The position numbers were made by a program, and so were the translations under genes. Shown piece by piece: positions 50,984 to 60,146 of a DNA stretch of 64,000 nt; within the stretch, counting starts at the first letter, position 1; every line of letters starts with the position of its first letter. The stretch comes from Streptomyces harbinensis. GTDB taxonomy: Bacteria; Actinomycetota; Actinomycetes; Streptomycetales; Streptomycetaceae. The notes beneath the pieces were generated by a model. The model searched no databases. It had not been told where the DNA came from and saw only the letters and a program-made list of their open reading frames with translations. Location: contig NZ_FPAB01000001.1 of assembly GCF_900116145.1 (NCBI RefSeq), positions 372,001 through 436,000 of the forward strand. Direction: 5' to 3'.

Positions 50984-52306
50984 TCACCCGGCCGCGCAGG
51001 CCGCGCCGTTGAGGGCGAAGGCCGCCGGGGCCGTGGCGTCGCCGGTGTGGGTGGCCTGGTACCCGAAGCCGACGGACGCCCCCGGAGCGATGACGGTGTT
51101 GTGGGCCACGGGGGTGGCCGTGACGGTGCCGCCGGAGGTGGCGTAGCCGGCGTTCCACCCGGAGGTGAGGGTCTGCCCGGCCGGCAGGGCGAACGTCAGC
51201 GACCAGCCGTTCACCGCCGCCGAGCCGGTGTTGGTGACGGTGACCTCGGCGGTGAGCCCGGAGTTCCACGCGTTCGTGGCCACCGCTACCCGGCAGGCAC
51301 CCGGCTGCGGATCGGGGCCGGGCCCCGGCCCCGGGCCCGGTTCGCCGCCCCGGTCCAGGCCGAAGAACTCGATCACCCGCGCCGCCATGCCCCCGCCCGG
51401 CACGTTGTGCCCGGTGCCCTGGAGGCTGATGGCCTCCACCGGCGCCTGCGCTCCGGTGCCGCCGTACCGGGTGCGGTTCCAGCCGGCCTGCGGCTGGTCG
51501 CTGTACGCGGGGGTCTGGCCGACGCCGAGCACCTGCGTCCACTGTTTGATCTGCTCACCGAAGTTCGGGTAGCGCAGGACGTCGTCCTGTGTGCCGTGCC
51601 AGATCTGCATGCGCGGCCGGGGGCCGGTGTAGCCGGGGTACGCGGCGCGTACGGTGTCGGCCCACTCCTGCGGCGTCCGGCTGATCTGCCCCTGCGCGCA
51701 GGCGCTGTTCCAGCCGGAGCCGTCGGTGGTGGCGAAGCAGCCGAAGGGCACTCCGGCGAACGCCGCGCCGGCCGCGAAGACGTCCGGGTAGACGCCGAGC
51801 AGCACGTTGGTCATCATCGCGCCGGAGGAGGCGCCGGTGACGTACACCCGTTCCGGGTCGCCGCCGTGGGTGCGCTGCACGTAGTCCACCATCGACCGGA
51901 TGCCGACCGGGTCGCTGCCGCCGTCGCGCCGCAGCGCCTGGGGCGAGGAGACGTCGAAGCACTGGCCGCTGCGGGTGGCGGACGGGTAGATGACGATGAA
52001 GCCGTACCGGTCGGCGAGCGAGGCGAATTCGGTCCCGGCGTGGAAGGCGGGGCCGGTGCCGGTGCAGTAGTGCACGGCGACGAGGACGGCGGGGCGCTGC
52101 GGGACGGTGTCGGGGACGTACAGGTGCATCCGCAGATTGCTGGGGTTGGCGCCGAAGCCGGTGACCTCGGTGAGGGTGGCGGCGGACGCCGGGGGTGCGG
52201 TGAGGAACATCGCCGCGAGGAGCGGGGCGAGTACGCCGAGGAGGGTGGCGGCCAGGGTGCGTGGCCGTCGCCGTTCTCCCGCCGTGCGGAGCGAGATGGG
52301 GGTCAT
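50984..52306 (-). CDS. Secreted CE1/PHB-depolymerase-type esterase with CBM2
   Basis: 440 residues. The signal peptide (RRRPRTLAATLLGVLAPLLA) ends near PPASAA. The catalytic domain (about residues 40-325) is of the type annotated as type 1 extracellular PHB depolymerase or CE1 feruloyl/acetylxylan esterase: LVAVHYCTGTG, nucleophile in VTGASSGAMMTN, Asp region IWHGTQDD, His in LQGTGHNVPGG. A linker of Pro-Gly repeats leads to a CBM2 (about residues 340-440). Linkage to cellulose and a CebR-type operator favour a hemicellulose esterase over PHB hydrolysis. The start ATG 52306 has AAGGGA upstream. Confidence 0.87.
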   Translation of the reverse strand: MTPISLRTAGERRRPRTLAATLLGVLAPLLAAMFLTAPPASAATLTEVTGFGANPSNLRMHLYVPDTVPQRPAVLVAVHYCTGTGPAFHAGTEFASLADRYGFIVIYPSATRSGQCFDVSSPQALRRDGGSDPVGIRSMVDYVQRTHGGDPERVYVTGASSGAMMTNVLLGVYPDVFAAGAAFAGVPFGCFATTDGSGWNSACAQGQISRTPQEWADTVRAAYPGYTGPRPRMQIWHGTQDDVLRYPNFGEQIKQWTQVLGVGQTPAYSDQPQAGWNRTRYGGTGAQAPVEAISLQGTGHNVPGGGMAARVIEFFGLDRGGEPGPGPGPGPDPQPGACRVAVATNAWNSGLTAEVTVTNTGSAAVNGWSLTFALPAGQTLTSGWNAGYATSGGTVTATPVAHNTVIAPGASVGFGYQATHTGDATAPAAFALNGAACAAG

Positions 52307-52383
52307 CGGGGTCCCTTCAGCACAGGGAGTCGGGGGTGCGGGCAAGCGGTGCACCCCGGATCGTGACATGGACACGTCTTTCA

Positions 52384-52397
52384 TGGAAGCGCTCCCA
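52384..52397 (-). promoter_or_regulatory. CebR operator (one mismatch) before the esterase gene
   Basis: On the minus strand the site reads TGGGAGCGCTTCCA, one base from the perfect palindrome found before the mannanase. It lies 77 bases upstream of the esterase start and about 85 bases from the divergent DeoR gene. It predicts shared cello-oligosaccharide control of two secreted CBM2 enzymes 31 kb apart. Confidence 0.8.
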
Positions 52398-52481
52398 CAT
52401 CCCGGACCCGCCGCCTCGCCCGGCCAACCGCGGGCTCCGCACGGACCTTGGCCCGCCCCGCGCCCATGCGATGCTGGGCGG

Positions 52482-53288
52482 ATGGCGGGTGATCCGATGG
52501 CGGCGGACGGGGCGCGGCGGAATCCGGAGCTGCGGCGGGTGGCCATCCGCCGGCAGGTGGCCGAGGCGGGGTTCGTCCGGGTGGACGCGCTGGCCCGGGA
52601 GTACGGGGTGAGCATCATGACGGTGCACCGCGACCTGGACGAGCTGGCCCGGCGCGGGTTCCTGCACAAGGTGCGCGGCGGGGCGACGAGTGCGCCGACC
52701 ACCACCTTCCACGGGGATCTGGAGCACCGGATGCAGGCCCAGGTGGAGGCAAAGCTGGCGATCGCGCGCGAGGCGCTGGCCACCGAGGTGGAGTCGGGGC
52801 AGGTGGTGGCCCTGGACGACAGCACGACATCGCTGGTGCTGGCCCGGCTGCTGCCGGAGCGGGCGCCGCTGACGGTGGTGACCCACTTCCTGCCGGTGAT
52901 CCGGGCGCTGGCGGCGCAGCCGGGGATCGAGCTGGTGGGGCTGGGCGGACGGTATGACGCGGCGTACGACTCGTTCCTGGGGCAGGAGGCGGCGGAGGCG
53001 GCGGCCGGCATCCGCCCCGATCTGCTGTTCGTGTCCACCACGGCGGTGGTGGACGGGGTGTGTTACCTCCAGTCGCTGCGCACCGCGATCACCCGGCGGG
53101 CGCTGGTGGCGTCCGCGTCGCGGACGGTGGCGCTGATCGACCACGCGAAGTTCGACCGGCGGGCACCGCACCGGCTGGCGGCGCTGGCGGAGCTGGACCG
53201 GGCGGTGGTGGACGGCGGGACGGCGCCGCGCACGGTGCGCGAGCTGCGGGCGCGGGGGGCGTGCGTCGATGTGGTGGAGACGTCCTGA
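52482..53288 (+). CDS. DeoR-family transcriptional regulator
   Basis: 268 residues. The N-terminal winged helix-turn-helix has VAIRRQVAEAGFVRVDALAR, YGVSIMTVHRDLDELARRGF and HKVRGGAT. The C-terminal DeoR sugar-phosphate sensor domain has VVALDDSTTSLVLARLL near residue 105, GLGGRYDAAYDSFLG near residue 145, and VALIDHAKFDRRAPH near residue 210. Such regulators bind phosphorylated sugars. It lies 200 bases upstream of the two-kinase sugar operon in the same direction and probably represses it. The start may be ATG 52482 or ATG 52497. Confidence 0.88.
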   Translation: MAGDPMAADGARRNPELRRVAIRRQVAEAGFVRVDALAREYGVSIMTVHRDLDELARRGFLHKVRGGATSAPTTTFHGDLEHRMQAQVEAKLAIAREALATEVESGQVVALDDSTTSLVLARLLPERAPLTVVTHFLPVIRALAAQPGIELVGLGGRYDAAYDSFLGQEAAEAAAGIRPDLLFVSTTAVVDGVCYLQSLRTAITRRALVASASRTVALIDHAKFDRRAPHRLAALAELDRAVVDGGTAPRTVRELRARGACVDVVETS

Positions 53289-53307
53289 CGCGCCCTCAGT
53301 TCTGCGA

Positions 53308-53463
53308 TGTGATGTGAAGTTCACCCGGTTGACCGGGCGGCACCGCCCTGTACATGGCCGCTCCAAGCTGCGGTTTTCCCGGACCGCGCGACACGCACCG
53401 CGAAGATCGATGTTAAAAGTTGCGAAATAGCGGGACCCTGCGTGTAATACGCGTCACATCACA
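53308..53463. promoter_or_regulatory. Operon promoter region with a pair of inverted 10-mers
   Basis: TGTGATGTGA (53308-53317) recurs as its exact reverse complement TCACATCACA (53454-53463), 136 bases apart, flanking the region upstream of the first kinase. The second copy ends 24 bases before the kinase start. An AT-rich segment with GTTAAAAG lies between them. Paired half-sites suit a DeoR-type repressor that loops DNA; this is inference. Confidence 0.55.
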
Positions 53464-53487
53464 GTCGGCCGGGAAGAGGTGCGGCGG

Positions 53488-55026
53488 ATGGCGGCGCCGG
53501 AACGGGATCGGGCGCGGGGTCGGTATCGGATGCGCGACACGGATGTGGCGGTGTGCGTCGACGCCGGCACCACCGTGATCAAGGCCGTGGTGTTCGACGC
53601 CACCGGCCGGGAACTGACGGTCGGCCGGCGCGAGACGGAGGTGCACCACCCCCGTCCCGGCGCGGCCGAGCAGGACATGGACGAGGTGTGGCGGGCGGTG
53701 GCCGCCGCCGTCCGTGAGGCGGTGGCCGAGGCCGGCCGCCCGGTGGGCCTGCTGGCGCTCACCGCGCAGGGCGACGGGGCCTGGCTGGTCGACCGCCGGC
53801 ACCGCCCGGTCCGCCCTGCGGTGCTGTGGAACGACGCCCGCGCCGCCCCCGTCGTCCGCCGCTGGCGCGCCGAGGGCGTCCTGGAGCGGGCCTACCGCGA
53901 CAACGCCTCGCTCAGCAACGCCGGACTGCCGAACGCCATCCTGCGGGTGCTGGCCGAACGGGAACCGGAGTCCCTGCGCGCCGCCCACGCCGTACTGACC
54001 TGCGGCAGCTGGCTCTTCCTGCGGCTGACCGGCGTGCTGGGCCTGCACCCGTCCGAGGCGTCCGCGCCGTGGCTCGACATCCGCACCCGCGCCTACTCCG
54101 ACAAGCTCCTGGACGCCTACGGGCTGACGGCGCACCGCGCGCTGCTGCCGCCGCTGCTGAGCGGCGGAGAAACGGTCGCGCCGCTCACCGCGGCGGCGGC
54201 GCGGCAGGTCGGGCTGCCGCCGGACACCCCGGTCGTACTGGCCCCGTACGACGTGGTCGCCACCGCCCTGGGCACCGGCACCACCCGGGCCGGGCAGGCG
54301 ACCTGTGTGCTGGGCACCACCTTGTGCACCGAGGTCCTCGTCGAACGGGCCGCCCCCGAGGAGGGCGAACCCGCCGGTCTCACCCTGGACTTCGGCGCAC
54401 CGGGGCTGCTCATGCGCGCCTTCCCCACCCTGGCCGGCACCGGCGTCCTGGACTGGACGGTGGACCTGCTCGGCCTGCGCGACCACCGCGAACTGTCCGA
54501 GCTGGCCGCCCGGGTGCCGCCCGGTGCCGACGGGCTGCGGGTGCTGCCGTATCTGTCGCCGGCCGGCGAGCGGGCGCCGTTCCTGGATCCGGCGGCCAGC
54601 GGTCTGGTCACCGGCATGCTGTTCCGGCACGGGCGGGAGCACCTGGCGCGGGCCGTCCTGGAAGGTCTCGCGCACGTCATCCGTGACTGCCTGCGGGCCG
54701 CCCCGCACCGCCCCACCGAACTGGCGCTGTGCGGCGGCGGCGCGGCGAGCGCGCTGTGGTGCCAGCTGATCGCCGACGTCACCGGCCTGCCGGCCGTCTC
54801 CTCCCGCGACAGCCAGGTCGGCGCGAAGGGCGCGCTGCTGTGCGCGCTCACCGCGTTGGGCGCCTTCCCGGACCTTCCGGCCGCCGCGTCCGCGCTGGTG
54901 CGCACCGGCCGGCGGTACGAGCCCTCCCCCGGGCTGACCGCCTTTCACGACGCGGAGCACACCGAGTTCCTGGCCACCCGTGAGCTGGCCGCGACCCGGT
55001 GGAGCGGATGGCGGGCCGATGACTGA
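53488..55026 (+). CDS. FGGY-family carbohydrate kinase (first of two)
   Basis: 512 residues from ATG 53488, set by AGAGG eight bases upstream. FGGY_N begins VAVCVDAGTTVIKAVVFDAT near residue 20 and includes LTAQGDGAWLVD and VLWNDARA near residue 110. The catalytic Asp is probably in LAPYDVVATALGTG near residue 250, a pattern I associate with LyxK/erythritol-kinase relatives rather than xylulokinases. FGGY_C has YLSPAGERAPFLDP near residue 355 and LALCGGGAASALWCQLIAD near residue 413. It phosphorylates an unidentified sugar or polyol. It overlaps the second kinase by eight bases. Confidence 0.88.
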   Translation: MAAPERDRARGRYRMRDTDVAVCVDAGTTVIKAVVFDATGRELTVGRRETEVHHPRPGAAEQDMDEVWRAVAAAVREAVAEAGRPVGLLALTAQGDGAWLVDRRHRPVRPAVLWNDARAAPVVRRWRAEGVLERAYRDNASLSNAGLPNAILRVLAEREPESLRAAHAVLTCGSWLFLRLTGVLGLHPSEASAPWLDIRTRAYSDKLLDAYGLTAHRALLPPLLSGGETVAPLTAAAARQVGLPPDTPVVLAPYDVVATALGTGTTRAGQATCVLGTTLCTEVLVERAAPEEGEPAGLTLDFGAPGLLMRAFPTLAGTGVLDWTVDLLGLRDHRELSELAARVPPGADGLRVLPYLSPAGERAPFLDPAASGLVTGMLFRHGREHLARAVLEGLAHVIRDCLRAAPHRPTELALCGGGAASALWCQLIADVTGLPAVSSRDSQVGAKGALLCALTALGAFPDLPAAASALVRTGRRYEPSPGLTAFHDAEHTEFLATRELAATRWSGWRADD

Positions 55027-56533
55027 ACCGGTGTGGATCGGGGTGGACCTGGGCACGCAGAGCGTCCGCGCCCTGGCCGTCGACGACGCGGGCGGCACCG
55101 TGGCGGCCACCGCCCGCCCGCTGCGCGGCCGGCGGGCGGGCCCGCGCCACGAACAGGACCCCGCCGCCTGGTGGGAGGGGACCGCCGACGCGCTGGCCGA
55201 ACTGTCGGCCGCGCTCGGCGGACGCCCGGTCGGCGCCCTCGCCGTGTGCGCCACCTCCGGCACGGTGCTGCTGACCGGCCCCGGCGGGGCGCCGCGCACC
55301 CCCGGGCTGATGTACGACGACAGCCGCGCGGGCGCGCTCGCCGCCGAGGCCCAGGAGGCCGGCGCCGTGCTGTGGGACCGGCTCGGCTACCGCATGCAGC
55401 CCGCCTGGGCGCTGCCGAAACTGCTGTGGTGGCGGGACGAGGGGCTGCTGGCGGAGCCAGGGGCCCGGCTGGCCCACCAGGCGGACGTGGTGGCCGCGGC
55501 CCTGGTGGGCCGCCCGGTGGCGGCGGACTCCAGCCACGCCCTGAAGAGCGGTTACGACCTGCTGGCCGACCGCTGGCCGGCGGCGGTGCTGGAGCGGCTG
55601 CGCATCGATCCGGCGCTGCTGCCGGAGGTGGTACGGCCCGGGACCGTGCTGGGCGAGGTCGGCCGGGCGGCGGCGGTACGTACCGGGCTGCCGCCGGGCA
55701 CCCCGGTGATCGCCGGCATGACGGACGGCTGCGCCGCCCAGCTGGGCGCGGGGGCGCTCGGCGTGGGCGAGTGGAACGCGGTGCTGGGCACCACGCTGAC
55801 GCTGAAGGGGGTGAGCGCGGCGCTGCCGCGCGACCCGGCCGGTGCGGTGTACTCGCACCGGGCCCCGTACGGCGGACTGTGGCTGCCGGGCGGTGCGTCC
55901 AGTACGGGCGCCGGTGCGGTGCGCGCGCTGTTCCCCGACGCCGACCCGGCGGAGCTGACGGCGGGCGCGGCACGGGTGGAAGTGGCCGGGCTGCCGCCGT
56001 GCTACCCGCTCGTGGGCGCCGGTGAGCGGTTTCCGTTCGTCGCCCCAGGGGCGCGCGGTTTCCTCGGGGACGGCCCGCTGGAGCTGCGGGACGGCGGCGA
56101 TCCGGCGGTGACGTTCGCCGCCGTGTGCGTGGGCGTGGCCCAGCTCGAACGGCTGGCCTTCGAGGTGCTCGCCGCCTCGGGGGCCGATGTGGGCGGCGCG
56201 GTGAGCTTCACCGGCGGGGCGGCGCGCAACCCGTGGTGGAACCAGCTGCGCTGCGACATGCTCGGGGTGCCGGTGCGGCTGCCGGAGAACCCCGAACCGG
56301 CCCTGGGCATGGCGGTGCTGGCCGCCGGCGCGGTACGGGGCGACATCCCGGCGGCGGCGCGGCGGCTGGTCCGGGTGCGCCGCACGCTGGAGCCGGACCC
56401 GGAACGTACCGCGCGACTCACCCCCGGGTACCGGGCGCTGGTGGCCGCGCTGGAGCGGCGCGGCTGGCTGGGCGGAGCGAGAAGAAGGGACGACGACCGT
56501 GGAAGAACCGATCCAGGTGCTGGTGGCCGGTGA
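55019..56533 (+). CDS. FGGY-family carbohydrate kinase (second of two)
   Basis: 504 residues. It begins VWIGVDLGTQSVRALAVDDA. The catalytic Asp is in VIAGMTDGCAAQLGAGAL near residue 240, and the C-domain has FTGGAARNPWWNQLRCDMLG near residue 400. It differs enough from its neighbour to suggest a different substrate. Its first codon lies inside the end of kinase 1 (ATGACTGA), so the two are co-translated, perhaps acting in series or as a complex. It overlaps the dehydrogenase gene by 35 bases. Confidence 0.88.
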   Translation: MTEPVWIGVDLGTQSVRALAVDDAGGTVAATARPLRGRRAGPRHEQDPAAWWEGTADALAELSAALGGRPVGALAVCATSGTVLLTGPGGAPRTPGLMYDDSRAGALAAEAQEAGAVLWDRLGYRMQPAWALPKLLWWRDEGLLAEPGARLAHQADVVAAALVGRPVAADSSHALKSGYDLLADRWPAAVLERLRIDPALLPEVVRPGTVLGEVGRAAAVRTGLPPGTPVIAGMTDGCAAQLGAGALGVGEWNAVLGTTLTLKGVSAALPRDPAGAVYSHRAPYGGLWLPGGASSTGAGAVRALFPDADPAELTAGAARVEVAGLPPCYPLVGAGERFPFVAPGARGFLGDGPLELRDGGDPAVTFAAVCVGVAQLERLAFEVLAASGADVGGAVSFTGGAARNPWWNQLRCDMLGVPVRLPENPEPALGMAVLAAGAVRGDIPAAARRLVRVRRTLEPDPERTARLTPGYRALVAALERRGWLGGARRRDDDRGRTDPGAGGR

Positions 56534-57539
56534 CCACTTCGTGCTCAACCGGCTGCTGATCGAGGCGCTGGAGGCGGCCGGCGGCAGCGCGGCGTGGCGG
56601 GTACGGGAGCTGGAACTGCCGTGGCCGCACGTCCCGTTCGGGCCGGTCGGGGAGGTGGTGGAGGCGTCGGGCTCGGAGGAGGAGCTGATCGAGGCGCTGG
56701 CGGGGGTGCGGGTGTGCCTGACGCAGATGGCGCCGCTGACCCGGCGGGTGCTGCGGGCCTGCCCGGACCTGGAGCTGTTCGCGGTGTCGCGCGGCGGCCC
56801 GGTGAACGCCGACCTGGCGGCGGCGGCCGAGCACGGGGTGGCGGTGACGTACGCGCCGGGCCGCAACGCCGCCTCGACGGCCGAGCACACGCTGGCGCTG
56901 ATGCTGGCGGCCATGCGGCGCATCCCGCAGGTGCACGCGAGTGTGCTGGCGGGGCGCTGGGAGAGTTCCCAGTACGCGTACGAGGCGACGGGGCTGGAGA
57001 TCGAGGGCGCCACGGTCGGCCTGGTCGGCGCGGGCGCGGTCGGCGCGCGGGTCGCCACGGCGCTGACCGCGCTGGGGGCGCGGGTGCTGGTGGCCGACCC
57101 GTACGCGGACCCGGCGGCGCTGCCGGCCGGGGTGCGGGTGGTGGAACTGCCGGAACTGCTGGCGTCCAGCGAGGTGCTGTCGCTGCACGCGCGGCTGACG
57201 CCGGAGACGGCGGGCCTGATCGGCGCCGCCGAACTGGCGGCGCTGCCCCGCGGAGCGGTGGTGGTGAACTGCGCACGCGGCGGACTGCTGGACTACCGGG
57301 CGCTGGCCGCCGCGCTGCACGACGGGCAGCTGTTCGCGGCGGCGCTCGATGTGTACGACGTGGAGCCGCTGCCGGCCGATCATCCGCTGCGCGGGGCGCC
57401 GCATCTGGTGCTGACCCCGCATCTGGCGGGCGCGAGCCGGGCGGTGGCGGAACGCGCGGCGCGGATGGTGGCGGCCGAGGCCGACCGCTGGCGCCGCGGC
57501 GAACCGCTCCTGCACCGGGCGAACGGCGGCCGGCCATGA
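56499..57539 (+). CDS. D-isomer-specific 2-hydroxyacid dehydrogenase
   Basis: 346 residues of the phosphoglycerate dehydrogenase-like family. The NAD motif is VGLVGAGAVGARVATAL near residue 170. The catalytic trio is Arg in VNCARGGLLDY near residue 252, Glu in DVYDVEPLPADHPL near residue 285, and His in LTPHLAGASRAV near residue 307. The start is GTG 56499 with GAAGAAGGGA upstream. In this operon it would oxidise or reduce a sugar-derived 2-hydroxy (phospho)acid. Confidence 0.9.
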   Translation: MEEPIQVLVAGDHFVLNRLLIEALEAAGGSAAWRVRELELPWPHVPFGPVGEVVEASGSEEELIEALAGVRVCLTQMAPLTRRVLRACPDLELFAVSRGGPVNADLAAAAEHGVAVTYAPGRNAASTAEHTLALMLAAMRRIPQVHASVLAGRWESSQYAYEATGLEIEGATVGLVGAGAVGARVATALTALGARVLVADPYADPAALPAGVRVVELPELLASSEVLSLHARLTPETAGLIGAAELAALPRGAVVVNCARGGLLDYRALAAALHDGQLFAAALDVYDVEPLPADHPLRGAPHLVLTPHLAGASRAVAERAARMVAAEADRWRRGEPLLHRANGGRP

Positions 57540-57594
57540 CCCGTCCCCACGACACCGGAGCGCGGCTCCGGCACCGCCTGCGAAGGAGCACGCC

Positions 57595-58236
57595 ATGACC
57601 GGGACGACACCACGCGGCACGGCCGGACGGCTGTTGCTGGTGCGGCACGCGCAGACCGTGTGGCACCGGGAGAACCGGTACGCGGGCGCGCGCACCGATC
57701 CGGCGCTGACCGCCGCCGGGGAGCGGCAGACCGGGGAGCTGGCGCGTGCCGCCGTCACCGAGGGCGTCCAGGTGGTGGTCAGCTCGCCCCTGGGGCGGGC
57801 CGTGCGCACCGCCCGCCCGGCCGCCGAGGCGGTCGGGACCGGCATCGAGCTGGAACCGGGGCTGCGCGAAGCCGACTTCGGGGAGCTGGAGGGACGGACC
57901 CGGCAGGAGGCGGACCCGGAGCTGGTGCGCCGGTTCGTGGCCGATCCGGTCGCGCACCCCTTCCCCGGCGCCGAACCGCCCGGCGAGGCCGCCGACCGGG
58001 CGGTCGCGGCGCTGCGCGGCGTCGTGGCCCGGCACGGCGACCGTACCGTGCTGGTGGTCGCGCACAGCACCGTGCTGCGGCTGGCCCTGTGCCGGCTGCT
58101 CGGTCTGCCGCTGCGCCACTACCGCCGGCTCTTTCCCCGGATCGAGAACGTGGCGCTCACCGAGATCGCCCTGCCCGCCGACGACGCCGCCCCGGCGGCC
58201 CTGCTCGCCCTGAACCGCACCGTCCCGACGCCGTGA
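57595..58236 (+). CDS. Histidine phosphatase (phosphoglycerate mutase superfamily)
   Basis: 213 residues. The catalytic RHG-type motif is LLLVRHAQTVWHRENRYAG near residue 14 (His phosphorylated). The second half has the Glu in LREADFGELEG near residue 92 and the second His in VVAHSTVLRLALCRLLGLPL near residue 153. GAAGGAGCACGCC precedes the ATG. It is more likely a sugar-phosphate phosphatase than a glycolytic mutase, given its operon with sugar kinases and an importer. Confidence 0.9.
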   Translation: MTGTTPRGTAGRLLLVRHAQTVWHRENRYAGARTDPALTAAGERQTGELARAAVTEGVQVVVSSPLGRAVRTARPAAEAVGTGIELEPGLREADFGELEGRTRQEADPELVRRFVADPVAHPFPGAEPPGEAADRAVAALRGVVARHGDRTVLVVAHSTVLRLALCRLLGLPLRHYRRLFPRIENVALTEIALPADDAAPAALLALNRTVPTP

Positions 58237-58286
58237 GCGCGTGAACCGCCGTGACCGCCGTGACCGCCGTGAAAGGACCGACCGCC

Positions 58287-59372
58287 GTGCGCAGACGCCG
58301 ACCTCTCTCCCTGACCGCCGCCGTCCTCATAGCCCTGACCGCCGCCACCGCCGCCGGCTGCGCCGCCGACGAGTCCGGTGACGGCGCGGGCGGCGGGGGC
58401 GGGGGCGACAAGATCGCCTTCCTGATGCCGGACATCGCCTCGCCCCGCTACGAGCTGTACGACAGCCCGCTGTTCGAGGCGCGGATGAAGGAGCTGTGCG
58501 GCGACTGCGAGGTGATCTACAACAACGCGAACGCCGACGCCTCCCGCCAGCAGCAGCAGGCCAACTCCGCCTTGGCGCAGGGGGTGAGCGCCATCGTCAT
58601 CGACCCGGTCGACTCCAACGCGGCGGCGGGCATCGTGAACACCGCCCGCGCGCAGGGCGTACCGGTGATCGCCTACGACCGGCCGGTGCTGGGGACGCCG
58701 CCCGACTACTACATATCCTTCGACAACGAGGCGATCGGCGAGTCCATCGGCCGCTCGCTGATCGAGGAGCTGGAGGCCGGCGGCGCCGAGGGCGGGCTGC
58801 TCCAGGTGAACGGCTCCCCCACCGACGCCGCCGCCGGGCTCATCAAGCAGGGCATCCACAACGCGATCGACGACAGCGGTTTCGAGCTGCTGGCCGAGTA
58901 CGACACGCCCGACTGGCAGCCGGCCAAGGCGCAGGAGTGGGTGGGCGGCCAGATCACCCGGTTCGGCGACGGGATCGCCGGGGTGGTGGCGGCCAACGAC
59001 GGGACGGGCGGCGGTGCGATCGCCGCGTTCAAGGCGGCGGGTGTGGAGGTGCCGCCGGTCACCGGCAACGACTTCGAGGTGGCGGCGGCGCAGCGGATCG
59101 CCTCCGGCGACCAGTTCAACACCATCTCCAAGCCGATCAAGATCGTGGCGGAGGCGGCGGCCGAGGTGACGTGGCAGTTCCTCCAGGGTGAGGAACCGGC
59201 CGGTGAGACCACCCTGTTCGACACGCCCGCGCAGCTCTTCGAGCCGACGGTGGTGACGGCGGACAACCTGGCCGAGGTGGTGGCCTCCTCCGAGCAGCTG
59301 ACGGCCGCCGAGGTGTGCACCGCGCAGTACGCGGCGGCGTGCGCGGCGCTCGGCATCGCCGACGCGGGCTGA
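58287..59372 (+). CDS. Sugar ABC transporter substrate-binding lipoprotein
   Basis: 361 residues from GTG 58287 with AAAGGA upstream; an earlier GTG at 58251 sits in GTGACCGCC repeats. A lipoprotein signal (RRRRPLSLTAAVLIALTAAT) ends at AAGC. The ribose-type periplasmic binding fold starts KIAFLMPDIASPRYEL and includes ANSALAQGVSAIVIDPVDSN, PVIAYDRPVLGTPPDYYI, VVAANDGTGGGAIAAFKAAG and VTGNDFEVAAAQRIASG. It captures a monosaccharide or polyol for the permease and ATPase that follow. Confidence 0.92.
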   Translation: MRRRRPLSLTAAVLIALTAATAAGCAADESGDGAGGGGGGDKIAFLMPDIASPRYELYDSPLFEARMKELCGDCEVIYNNANADASRQQQQANSALAQGVSAIVIDPVDSNAAAGIVNTARAQGVPVIAYDRPVLGTPPDYYISFDNEAIGESIGRSLIEELEAGGAEGGLLQVNGSPTDAAAGLIKQGIHNAIDDSGFELLAEYDTPDWQPAKAQEWVGGQITRFGDGIAGVVAANDGTGGGAIAAFKAAGVEVPPVTGNDFEVAAAQRIASGDQFNTISKPIKIVAEAAAEVTWQFLQGEEPAGETTLFDTPAQLFEPTVVTADNLAEVVASSEQLTAAEVCTAQYAAACAALGIADAG

Positions 59373-59384
59373 GGGGGGCGCGGG

Positions 59385-60146
59385 ATGTCAGTGGTGCTGT
59401 CGCTGCGCGGCATCAGCAAGAACTTCGGCGCGGTGGCGGCGCTCAGCGAGGTCGATCTGGACGTGGCGGCCGGTGAGGTGGTCGCCGTGGTCGGGGACAA
59501 CGGGGCCGGCAAGTCCACGCTGGTGAAGGTGCTGGCCGGGGTGCACCGGGCGGACAGCGGCACGATCGCCTTCGAGGGCGCGCCGGTGACGATCGGTTCG
59601 CCGGCCGGCGCGCACGCGCTGGGCATCGCCACGGTGTTCCAGGATCTGGCGCTGTGCGAGAACCTCAATGTCGTCGAGAACCTGTTCCTCGGCCGTGAGC
59701 TGCGCCGCTCCCGGCTGGACGAGGTCACCATGGAGCTGCGTTCCTGGGAGCTGCTGCGGCAGTTGTCCGCGAAGATCCCGACGGTACGGGTGCCGGTGGC
59801 CTCGCTCTCCGGTGGCCAGCGGCAGACGGTGGCGATCGCCCGGTCGCTGCTCGGCGATCCGAAGGTCATCGTGCTGGACGAGCCGACCGCCGCGCTCGGG
59901 GTGGCGCAGACGGCCGAGGTGCTGGCGCTGATCGAGCGACTGCGGGACCGCGGCCTCGGCGTGATCATGATCAGTCACAACATGGCGGATGTCCGGGCGG
60001 TGGCGGACCGGGTGGCCGTGCTGCGGCTGGGCCGCAACAACGGGGTGTTCGCGGCGTCCGCCGTGTCCGAGCAGGACATCATCGCGGCGATCGTGGGCGC
60101 GGTGCCGGTTCCGGAGGACCACAGGGGGAGCGATGACGACACGTGA
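59385..60146 (+). CDS. Sugar ABC transporter ATP-binding protein (single NBD)
   Basis: 253 residues. Walker A GDNGAGKST near residue 39, Q-loop in VFQDLALCENLNVVENLFLG, signature LSGGQRQTVAIARSLL near residue 143, Walker B VIVLDEPTAALG near residue 163, H-loop MISHNMADVR. It has one nucleotide-binding domain rather than the tandem two of RbsA, so it would act as a homodimer. It overlaps the permease start by 14 bases. Confidence 0.92.
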   Translation: MSVVLSLRGISKNFGAVAALSEVDLDVAAGEVVAVVGDNGAGKSTLVKVLAGVHRADSGTIAFEGAPVTIGSPAGAHALGIATVFQDLALCENLNVVENLFLGRELRRSRLDEVTMELRSWELLRQLSAKIPTVRVPVASLSGGQRQTVAIARSLLGDPKVIVLDEPTAALGVAQTAEVLALIERLRDRGLGVIMISHNMADVRAVADRVAVLRLGRNNGVFAASAVSEQDIIAAIVGAVPVPEDHRGSDDDT

